Below the pieces are notes generated by a model. It did no database searches, was not told where the DNA came from, and saw only the letters and a program-made list of their open reading frames with translations. This document shows, in pieces, positions 21,813 through 31,216 of a stretch of 64,000 nt of DNA (the first letter of the stretch is position 1; every line of letters starts with the position of its first letter). The position numbers were made by a program, and so were the translations under genes. Origin of the DNA: Hysterangium stoloniferum (Eukaryota; Basidiomycota; Agaricomycetes; Hysterangiales; Hysterangiaceae); the NCBI GenBank assembly GCA_015178975.1, contig WHVD01000032.1:248001-312000 (forward strand), written 5' to 3'.

Positions 21813-22645
21813 TCACAACTGGATGTCATCTTTGATATAGTAACAGAGGAGGAATTCGGCCCATGAACTTTCTTTAGTGCCGAATTATATGCGATCTTAT
21901 ACCTCAAAAACAAACTTTTCGAACCAAGCCACCTACAGTAAAGTCCATGCGGATGAAGCCATTTTGGGAAACAGGCTCTTACATTGCATTCGTTCTGGGT
22001 GCATTGGAAATTTATAATACCTTAAACAGCTGCCTAAAGTAATTTGTAATTTCTTAGTCCTTCATATGCCTTCCCGATACGATAGGGTCACAAGCTGGCA
22101 AACTTGTTTAACTATGGCGAAGGCGTAACCTTTCTGTGATGAGAAGGATGAACTGCAATAAGATTCGCGAACCAGCTGTTCTTGGTGATCTAAAGGACAA
22201 TGAGCACTGTATGAGATCGATTTATTCGAAAGTGCATTTACATCAGGGACCATGCGGGCAATAATTCCCCCGTCATGTCTAGGATAAAACTCACCGATGG
22301 TGCTAATCACCAACAAGTGCTTTCATTATCTGGTTCCTTACGCACTTCTTTTATCTGGGCTTTTGGAGATACAGTGTTGTAAAGTATTATCCATCCTACT
22401 TTTTGCTGGGCTTCTCTATACACGAATAATCGAAAATATTCATAGTGATTTACTGTTTTTGAATGATGACTATGTTGTCCGCTCTGTCACTTGAGGTGAA
22501 AAACCTGCTTTCAATAGCTCCTGCGCCTCCACCACCGTCCGGAAGAGCCTAAGAGGTGTGCTCGAAGCGTTTCGTTGCCCCCAACCATATTATTGAGACA
22601 CGGCTATTAAAACTTCTTATTCTCTGATATGTTATTGATATTTGA
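21813..22645 (-). pseudogene. GNAT pseudogene (duplicate of 15333-16369)
   Basis: Homologous to exons 8 to 3 of the intact GNAT, in the same order. About 45 bp of exon 3 are missing and stops appear throughout. Homology stops at about 22650, but an exon-2-like piece (cctttctcgaaggcggc) reappears at 23207-23240, so about 560 bp have been inserted between them. Confidence 0.75.
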
Positions 22646-22811
22646 TGTAGACTGGAATCTCGTTGTCAATGAGATCACTGGTGGTCACATGAGTTGACAG
22701 GACCACGGTGTATTGTCTAGAACCGAGACAGGATACAGGAGGTTACAGCATACAGTAAGGTAAGAGAGAGAAAACTACCTAGGCTATATACATATATGAT
22801 GTTATTAAAAA

Positions 22812-23071
22812 TAGTATGAGTTGACTCTATTGCAATACACAATATACAAGGGATTAATAAGCTTGTAATAAAAGTACTTTGTGTCTCAATATCTTGTGTC
22901 AGTTAGTGTAGCACCTCCTGACAATATAGGTTGGATGCTCTGGGAGGTGTATAGTGGTTCTGACACACATTAACCTCCAAATGCATGGTCCACAATTAGC
23001 ATCTTCATATGAAAAGTTGCAATAATTGGTGGACTCCCCCTATAAAAAGGTGTGTTTCATCATCAAATTTA
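22812..23071 (+). repeat. Dispersed repeat R, copy 1
   Basis: About 260 bp, also at 53619-53885 and 58658-58926 in inverse orientation. It contains TATAAAAAGG (23044) and the inverted pair tgtcag/ctgaca. No coding capacity. It lies in the insertion that split the GNAT pseudogene. It could be an LTR or a MITE. Confidence 0.65.
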
Positions 23072-23074
23072 ACA

Positions 23075-23613
23075 GATGTGGTCATGTGCCAGAACAAAAG
23101 GAGTGGAACAAAGGAAACAAGAAACAAAGGGTGAACACATAACAAAGGAGTGAACATGTAACAGGAACAATGAGTGAACGCGTAAGACTGGGGCGCCAGG
23201 CTTACATAGATGTACCTTTCTCGAAGGCGGCGGTCGTCTCAGTTGAGTGGCTCTGTCCCTGTGCATTTCTGGTATGTTAAACTGATACCATTCTTATCTC
23301 GAAAACTTCTATACAATATTAACAAGACACATGGTTGAATGGCACGGGCACCTCTCCGCTAATCTATTGTGTTGAGAAGCCCCTCAGAAGCCCCTCAAAT
23401 CATAATTGCAATCCAATTGTTTTGATTTTGAATTAATCATTGATCACAACCATTATTCCATTTTAAAGTAAGACCCCTGAGTCATGACAAGAAGCCTAAC
23501 TGTCGGTTCATTACCTTATCATTATTCACTCAACCAGGTGATGATCTTTTGGGTTTAGGCCGTTCAACCACAACCACTACTCAGGCTTACTTCTCACAAA
23601 GCTCTGTGCTCAA
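23075..23613. other. No supported gene
   Basis: Contains the stray GNAT exon-2 fragment (23207-23240). A purine-rich aacaaagg-like repeated stretch spans 23090-23170. Confidence 0.5.
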
Positions 23614-24270
23614 ATGGCCTCCACATTTGTTCAACAACTTCGTAGAACACCTTCTAAACCGTTACTGGTCGTTTTGTATGTCATTCTTTTGGTAAAACTC
23701 GTTGGGATAAAATGGATCCATGATATTTCTGGTGGTTATTCTCAGAGTTCAGAGGTTGAAGCTGCCGGCAAGCACTTCAGTAATCGTGCGTTGGGTTTAG
23801 AATATGTTTGAGTAGGACTTGTTCACCCACATGCTGTGGACATTTCCCATACCACTGCTGCGCCATGTCCGTACCTTTATTGCGAACACTGCACATTACC
23901 AGGTATCAGACAATGATGCTGAGTGGGCCGCACTCATACCTGGTGACGGGGTGGTATACATTGAGGAGGGAAAAAATGCCCAACCGTACACAGTCTCAAT
24001 ATACCATCAACTACGCTGTCTCGACATCATCCGGAAAGGCATAGTCTTGTTGGAGGCCACCACATCTAGGGGAGTGCCGATAAACTCCCTAACCCATTAA
24101 CGCATCATTGCATCAACTATTTACGGGAGATGGTGCTATGCAGGAGTGACATTGACACCGACAGCATCTTGGGATGCCCAAAGCCCATTGTGACCACAGA
24201 TTTGTATCAGTGTTGGGACTGGGAGGCTTTACACTGCTGTGAAGGGCAATCAGAGAGCTCACACCGATAA
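23614..24270 (+). pseudogene. UstYa/DUF3328-family gene, copy 2, disrupted
   Basis: Starts MASTFVQQLRR with a TM-like segment PLLVVLYVILLVKLVG. The core then lies in another frame: ANTAHYQVSDNDAEWAALIPG and HQLRCLDIIRKGIV (first His motif, His-Cys kept). The second motif, HCINYLREMVLC, returns in the first frame, followed by CWDWEAL and a stop at 24268. Two frame changes (near 23815 and 24100) without clean GT-AG pairs suggest decay, though missed introns cannot be excluded. It differs in sequence from copy 1, so it is an old paralogue. Confidence 0.6.
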
Positions 24271-24924
24271 TCCACTGGTATAACCCCCTTCTCCAAAAAG
24301 CTTCAGGATCCTTAGTGGAGTCTTCTTTTATATAAACTCCAATAATTATCCATTGAATCCTTATGAGTTAGAATTGGGTAGGAATCTTTTGAGGATCCTC
24401 AAGTTCATTGGATTCTAAACTCTGCAACCACATGTTAGATACCTAACCAATTTCAACTTGGTTATGGATCTTTTAAGGATCCAAAAGTTCGTTGGATTCT
24501 AAACCCGATGAATGATTGGCAAGGGGTAAAAGAGAGGGTACAATATTTTTCTGATCACTACTGTGTTTCAGCTCTATTATTTGTCATTAGGGGATTTGGT
24601 CTATTATTGCTGGCATAAAAGAGGCACCCCCCCACTAGATACGATACTCTTTTTCAAATTGGAGCCTAGTCCTACTCCATGCATTCCTGTTCATAAGAGG
24701 TCTAACTGAAGGATTACACTATTTCCAAAGCCGAACCTTACATGGACAACCTATGTTTCCAAATCAAGAAACTTTATGCTGCTGTTTTTAATTAATTGTA
24801 TAGCCCATTGATATGAAATATGTAATTCAGAATACTTCTGACATTGTCTGTTTGATGGTGTAATTATATTGAGCAACCTGGAAAGCCTGAGGGGTGTTTA
24901 TGGAAACAAAATTGGAACAAGAAA
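24271..24924. other. No supported gene; short direct repeats
   Basis: Two imperfect copies of a unit with (a/t)aggatcc...agttc(a/g)ttggattctaaac (24390-24420 and 24476-24505). AT-rich. Confidence 0.45.
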
Positions 24925-25140
24925 ATGGATTGGACCCACTTAGTGTCCCAACTCCATGGGCCCTCAGCTCAATATTCTGTGGAGTTAACAATGTGGATAT
25001 GTTGTACGTCTGAGTCACCTGCTTCTCAGTTACAGTTAACAGAATTTATAGATGACTCCTCAATTGCTATTAGCTTCAAGTTTGGTACAGATTGGGGACA
25101 ACCAGAACTGGATATTTATAATGACCAAATCCTATTATCA
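24925..25140 (+). pseudogene. Third copy of the ELIGDS-type gene fragment
   Basis: The frame reads VELTMWICCTSES, then LTEFIDDSSIAISFKFGTDW, matching the fragments at 12.4 kb (minus) and 16.9 kb (plus). No flanking exons could be identified. Unknown family. Confidence 0.4.
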
Positions 25141-25349
25141 GTCTCCTACTATTCTTTGTCTTTGTCTATGTTTGGGTGAGTGGGCCCCCAGTGGATGTGA
25201 ATCCAGGGGCCACAGGCTCCATTGTGCAAAACATGCTGATGGGGACATGAGCGAGCCCCTACAGCATGCCAAACTAATAGTAAATACATGGAAAATCAAT
25301 CTAAACTACGAGTTTTAGGGAAATAAAGGAGCAGGAAAGGGTGGGATGG

Positions 25350-26085
25350 TGTTATGACTGTGTCACAGCCGTTTGGCCCCGAGGTTATCGCCACCTATCA
25401 ACAATTCAAGTTATCACTCAAGTCACCGCATCGGAAACCATCACCCCCAAAGCTGACATATGCTTTCGCGATGATCAAACTCCATTTACGCCCACGTCAA
25501 AATATACTTGTACTATCTGGTTAAACTTTTGATACATCCCTTTTATTATCATGATCTGTTCTATCCTATGTTTGACATATGTCTATCTATATTTGTAGTC
25601 CTCGAACTATTTCCTTTTCTGTAATTCCACTCTCGGTTATCTCTTCAGCCTCCGAACTAATCATAAACTTCCTGTTCCTAGTCAAGCTTATTGTTAATAC
25701 CCTTTTCCGCCTTTCTCCCCGTTAGTATTTTCTAGACGCCTGTTACTTGTATATGAACCCGCTGTAGTTGTAGTTACTAGGCAATCAGAATATTGACTCA
25801 GAATACCCTCATATGTCTGTAGCAGTCTCGTACTAAGGATCCCCTCATCCACCTTTGCGTGCGCTCGCCCACTCCCAGCCCCGACCCCTTGGCCCGACAC
25901 TCGACTTATCCTTCGGTCCCGATCGGTATCTCGCTGAAAGGAACTCTTTAGGATTAGTCTTCGCCCATCCAAAATTTAAGGACACCCTATGGATATTTGC
26001 GAGGGTGCAGCACATAAGCTGAAGCCAAGTCCTTCCGATCGGTCTCTGTCAGCCACCGACATTAGTCAGTTTTCAGTTCTTAACA
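25350..26085 (+). repeat. Solo LTR, family B (736 bp), TSD gatgg
   Basis: TGTTATGACTGTGTC...TTCTTAACA flanked by gatgg (25345-25349 and 26086-26090). It carries the shared 20-nt motif near 26015. Confidence 0.93.
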
Positions 26086-26090
26086 GATGG

Positions 26091-26894
26091 TGGGAAAAAG
26101 AAAATTACTCAAGGAAAGCCTGAGCAATCCTTGAGGGCCGGCCACTCAGACGATGGTGGCAAGAGACAAAAGGTGGTGGAAGCTGACTCCACGATGGCAG
26201 AGCTTAAAAGGGGAAACATTCCCATTACAAAGAACATGTACTAATGGAATTAGTCCACTCCAACATCCTTCACCAGAGTTTTCACGACCACCGGAGTCAA
26301 GTCGGGTTCACTAAGGTCTATTTTTGCATATTATGATATATTTCGGTTACTATATACAATTAGCGTTACTCTAAGTGATAGAACCTGCATCATCATTGAA
26401 TGAATATCTGAAAACACCACAGGGGTGCCCACTGGCAGATGGATCCTCAGTAGAGGCTTATTATATATAAACTGCATCTTCTGAGACTCGGTGGTGGACC
26501 GTGGACTGCCTGGTTCCAAGCCCACCGTCAAGTCCACTCCCATTACAGTCCAGATTCAAGTTCAGGCTGTGTTCTTGTGGAAAGTCAATATGCGCCTGAA
26601 GACTCAGATAGCATTGAGAATAACTTACGGTAGAACTATAACATGCTACAATTTATAACAAAAAGCATGTGTCGACTTCTTTTTGCACTGGGATTATTGG
26701 GGTCATGGAGTCATGAAAAGTATCAAGTAGCACTCACAGTAGCTGTCATCGACATTCTGTTCAGGACACTGGTATTGATGCCACAGTGCTAACAGTGAAT
26801 AATACCACAAGAACGACAACTTTTAGTCTTTTGAGAGATTTATTTCAATGATGTTAGGGGTAAGGGGAGTGAAATAATACTGCGAATGGTGATA
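26091..26894 (-). pseudogene. Unknown sequence plus a relic of the 12.8-13.1 kb gene
   Basis: 26570-26890 aligns with 12850-13165 (for instance gaaaagtatcaagtagcactcacag and gaataataccacaa...tcttttgagagatt), same strand, but without an intact start. 26091-26560 has only short frames with no recognised motif. Confidence 0.5.
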
Positions 26895-26984
26895 GGTTCG
26901 ATCAGTAGTTGTTCCCTTTGTTGTTTTAAGTCCCTATTGTTCTTCTGGGATAATTCAACTGGTATTGTCCCCTTTATTACAACA
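26895..26984 (-). repeat. Truncated 3' LTR of Copia-1 (~90 bp)
   Basis: Matches the first ~90 bp (minus sense) of the 5' LTR: TGTTGTAATAAAGGGG and gatcagtagttgttcccttt. It is preceded in minus sense by a polypurine tract. The remaining ~155 bp are missing at the junction with the host-gene relic. Confidence 0.75.
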
Positions 26985-27044
26985 CTCCCCCTCAGTTGAA
27001 TTATCATTTAATCCTAACTGCATTGTTGGAAACTTATGTTGTTC

Positions 27045-27692
27045 TCATGGTAAGGACTTTGTGAAGATATCGGCTAAATTGTCCTTGGTATTTATTTCAT
27101 TGACACTGATTGTTCCATCGGTGATCCTTTCACGGATGTAATGATATTTGATATCAATATGTTTTGTTCTCTTGTGATAAACATTGTTTGAGGCAATTGA
27201 TCGAGCTCCAAGGGAATCACTGAAAAGGTTAATAGGAAGATCAACTTCAAAGAAGAGTTGTTGAAGCAAAGATATGATCCATTGTGTGTGTTTGGAGCAT
27301 TCTGTGAGGGCCATGTATTCTGCTTCGGTTGAAGATAATGCAACAGTTTGTTGTCTTTGTGTGGCCCATGCTATTGCTCCCCCTGAGAGAATGAAAGTAC
27401 ATATATCCTGTTGTTGATTGGCAATTGTCCTTGTCTCCCACCCAATCAGAATCACTGTATCCAATCAGTTCTGTGGAATTATTCCTTCCATAGGTCAATG
27501 TGCATTGTTGTGTCATTGCAAGATACTGTAGGGTATGCTGAGTGGCATTTAAGTGAGCAGATGTAGGATTAGAACTGTACTGTGAGAGTCGATTGACCAC
27601 ATAGCATATATCCAGCCTTGTTCCCAGCATGGCATACATGAATGATCCGACAAGTTGTTGATAGCTTGTCCTAACTGTGTAATCCGAGTCAG
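27045..27692 (-). pseudogene. pol: Copia RT C-terminus and RNase H
   Basis: Minus frames read FMYAMLGTRLDICYVVNRLS, GYSDSDWVGD (27480), VALSSTEAEYMAL (27340) and HKRTKHIDIKYHYIRE (27160), the signature series of Copia RNase H. A one-base shift near 27450 separates two frames. The N-terminal continuation resumes at 37136 beyond the inserted Ty3 element. Confidence 0.85.
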
Positions 27693-28551
27693 TGTTAAAG
27701 AGTGTGTGGAGCTTATCAGAGGGTTTCTGGAGAAACCCGTGGGAAAGCCGGTAGGACTTGGCTTCAGCTTATAGGCTGTGCCCTGCGAGATTGTGAGGTC
27801 CAATTTGAGATGGTGGATGGGAAAAATGGGGAGTCTGGGAGTAGTTGGTGGTCAAGGGGTCAGGTGGTGATGAGTCAGAGGTTGAATGATAGATGGGTCG
27901 GAGCCCATGGGCTCCAATGAGGTAAATAGCGGTGTGTTTCAAAGAGGAGATTAGAGTGGAAAATGTACTGAGATTACTGGGGGAATCTAAGCTGATTTTC
28001 TAACTAGATTGTATGTACAACATCTGCCAAACTATATAGACTGTGGAATGTATAACATACCAAATCCAGTAATAATGAAATCCAAACTAGTAATCATGAA
28101 ACAAGATAAGTAAACACCAAATTTGGTGTTAGGAATGGAACAGAGCAGAGCGGAGTCTGAAATGTGACAGGTCGTTAGACCATAATGGGAACGGGGTGGG
28201 AGCAGAGTCTGAAATGTGACAGGTCATTTGACCATAATGGGAATGGGGCAGGAGCAGAGTCCAAAATGTGACAGGTCATTTGACCATAACAGGAACAGGG
28301 CTCAGTTAGAGAGCTGTCAGGTTTTCTGAGAGGAGTCCAATGACTGGTACGTGGGACAGGGTTGGAGATAGACAGGCATGGGTCCCGGCAGGTATTCCAG
28401 TGACTGATACATGAAGTAATGAAGGTTGAGCATGGACAGGTTTGATGTCCAGAGTCCAGCGGATATTCTGGTAAATTGATGACTGGTGTGTGTAGGGTGT
28501 GGGTGCATATAGGGTAGTGCCAGGAGTCTGGCAGGTTTTCCAGATGTAACA
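27693..28551 (-). repeat. 3' LTR of Ty3-A element 2 (859 bp)
   Basis: Contains three tandem copies of a ~57-bp unit (28156-28299: aatgtgacaggtca...ccataatgggaa) where the partner LTR has two, which accounts for the length difference. It has the palindrome aacaccaaatttggtgtt near 28116 and the TATA-like tatatag near 28035. Confidence 0.9.
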
Positions 28552-28755
28552 GTACCCTCCCTTTATGCCAAAGTTCCAAAGAGGCTCTAGAACTTGATAA
28601 GGTTTGTTGGTTACACGCATGTGTCAGAATGTCATGTCAGTTACACATATGTGTCAAAGAGTCATGTGATCTGGAAGGTAAGGTTCAGATGTGATGAGCC
28701 TATAGAAAAAATTGAAAAAATAAAAATTTCTTGTTCTTTATTACCCCCATCATCA

Positions 28756-31122
28756 ATGGGTCCAAAACCAACACCTCGCAAACTGATGCCCACTGGCCCT
28801 CCATGGGCTTCCCATATTGGGCTCCACTCACTGCTGCCCAGATCTTGGTGCAGCGGAATGAGCAGTGTCGACAAAGGGAGGAAGTGGAAAAACAGGCCAA
28901 GGAGGCCAAGGAGAACTTGGACAGGGAGTACCAGGCAGCGCTGGTCACAGAGAAAGAGGCTGAGGTGGAAAGGAAAAGAGATGAGGAGGAGGCAGTGCAG
29001 GTTGCCACGGAGTGTGCCAAGGCAGCTGGGGAGAAGGCCACATTTGCCATGGGAAAGGTAAGTCTCGGTGATCCACAGAGTCGAATCTACTGACTCTGCC
29101 TTTTTAGTGCAAAGTGGTAGAGGTCAAGCCGGTGTAGAGAGTTCAATCGGAAAGTAACCTATATGGCAATAGTTTCAAGTCATGTCACAGCACAAATTCT
29201 TATATATACTTTGGCACTCAAGACGACTTCTACACAGCCAAATCAGTTTCATCAAACAGACGACCAAAACTCCATCATGTTCAACACTGCATCGTCCTCC
29301 AAAGTAACCCTCAGTTCCTACTCGAAACCGACTCTTCACTCCCAAATAGAACTCCAGCCAATAACATCTCACTTCTCCTCATCCTCAGACATCATTTCCA
29401 AGCCCCTACCAGCCCACTCATGCTCCTCCAAGAAATACCATCGTTTCCTCCATTGACAAGGTATTCGACTCCCATATGCTCCAGATGATCCTGTCTTCAT
29501 TCGTATAGAGCACTATAATGGCTCCTCTGAAATCCTCCACTATCAATTCGATCGAGTGTTCCAGCAGGACTGTTCCCCACCGTCATCGGGAATCTATTAC
29601 ATGGCAACGTTCACTCCAGTAGGAGATCACAGAGGACCCAAGTTATTTAGGACCCCGGTTCCAGAGGGAAGTCAAGTAGAGCCTCGTCGAGGTCGTCGTC
29701 AATTCGTGTTCCTTGCGCGGTTGTGGAGCCTACTCACCACTTGGTTCTAAAATGGTGATTGATTGTGTCCCCTCCTTATACTGCAAAACTAGGAACACAA
29801 TACATCCAATCTCGGTTCATCGATTGGTAATATTGTCAAGATTTCGAAATCAAGCATAGCATTTGAGGGTGATGCATTATCATGGGATTCCTGTGTTTCT
29901 GACTCATATCATCGATGTTTCATCAGCCATCACTTCTATTACTCCATCATCCCTATTGTCTGACTCACTTCCCCTATTGTTCTATTGTGTTTCCCCATTT
30001 ATCCGTATCACATGTCGGATCTCATCTTTTGTTTGTCATTCTCTTATTGTTCAGCGCAGCCTCCCCCTATTATTGTTCACAGCTTTACTAACACTCCTAT
30101 TGTGATGACTCAGAGATGACTCACACCATATCGCATCGTTATTGTGTTGTTGTTTGTAGATGTTTGATTTGACCTGTGCTCTCTCATGTATATAAGGGCC
30201 TCTCTTTTGCCCACTATGGAACAAGCAATTTCGTTGTATCTCATTTCGAAGCTCATTCTTAAGGACAATCTCTTAAGTCTTACTCTCAGTCTCACTCCTA
30301 CGGCCAGTAAGGGATACTGTGGTGTCTCTTATTGTTGAAGTTCTACACTCCTCGACATTGGGATTATGTCAGCCTTTTGTATTCATCTTCATTTACGTCA
30401 TCCAAGGTCCGATCTCTAGCCTCTCGCTCTGAGTGTGTTTGGTTATACACTGGTTTCAAGAACGACTGTGTCAGTGACCGTCATAAAGACTTGACCATTG
30501 CGTGCAGGTTATTAGGTCTTTTCCTAGTAGCGAACTTACACCGGAATCTGAGGGGGAGCTGGAGAGCCCCCAAAAGGTAAGTCTTGGGTCCATGGGATAT
30601 TCTGGGGACTAACCACATCAACAGAAGGCAAGAAAAATGGTCCCAGTCTGCTTGGAGGTGAAGAATGACCCACAGTGTTCCGGTTGCAATGACCAGAACA
30701 CTGACTGCCATCAGAAGTCTGGGCAGGGACCAGGCTGTTGGCAATGTGCACACCTCAAAGCGAGGTGCTCACTTGTTCACGAGCCCATGGGGTCCATGGC
30801 ATGGGAAGTAGGTGGACTAGCGGAGAGGCCTGGGGCCTTGGAGGAGGTTTTGGGGTGGATAGCTGCAGGCATAGAGGCCCAGAATAAGTTGTTTGAGAAG
30901 TGCAACTGGGTGCAGGTAGTCATGGCAAAAAATCTCCAGGGGCTCCATGGGGAGTTTTGGGTATTTCTGGCAGAGTATGGTGGGTATGTGTATGCAGAAC
31001 TGCAGATCAGGAGTTGTGAGGAGCCCAGCTCGGATGAGGATGGGGTTCCTGAGGAGATAGCAGAGCTCCCAAAGGAGATTGCTGAGGTTGGGCAGAAGCA
31101 TAGCCCTATAAATGTAGATTGA
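28756..31122 (+). CDS. Antisense Zn2Cys6/coiled-coil gene of Ty3-A element 2
   Basis: Lies opposite to gag-pol, between the pol end and the 3' LTR. Exons: 28756-29057, 29108-30576 (57 nt once the 1.4-kb insertion is removed) and 30625-31122, with gtaagt...ag introns of 50 and 48 bp. Exon 1 encodes APLTAAQIL then a long Glu/Lys/Arg/Ala helix, probably coiled coil. Exon 3 has C-x2-C-x6-C-x9-C-x2-C-x6-C (CSGC...CHQK...CWQC...ARC), exactly a Gal4-type Zn2Cys6 spacing, then GIEAQNKLFEK, AEYGGYVYAEL, an acidic Ser/Glu/Asp region and SPINVD. An early frame shift near 28800 and the exon-2 insertion break this copy. The function is unknown; regulation of the element is the inferred possibility. Confidence 0.65.
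29133..30540. mobile_element. 1.4-kb insertion inside the antisense gene, 4-bp duplication ccgg
   Basis: ccgg at 29129-29132 and 30541-30544 brackets TGTAGAGAG...AACTTACA. The other two elements have an uninterrupted 57-nt exon here. It contains TATATAAGG (30189) and is richer in CpG than its host element. TG...CA ends and a promoter-like box suggest a long solo LTR or a non-autonomous LTR-type element. No coding domain recognised. Confidence 0.6.
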
Positions 31123-31216
31123 AAATAATAAAGTTTAATAAAGTTTTTTTAAAATAAAAGTAAAACATGAAAAGCATAAAAGTCTGCGGAAAGATCCACT
31201 AGGACTTGAAGACATG

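Noticed and set aside
13780-24270. A complete ribosomal-peptide biosynthetic cluster
   Set aside because: Only UstYa-like members were found, with no precursor peptide, no peptidase and no other tailoring enzyme. One copy is broken.
28662-29050. Minus-strand frames with leucine/serine-rich sequence opposite the antisense gene
   Set aside because: They are complements of the Glu/Lys/Ala-rich coiled coil and have no motif of their own.
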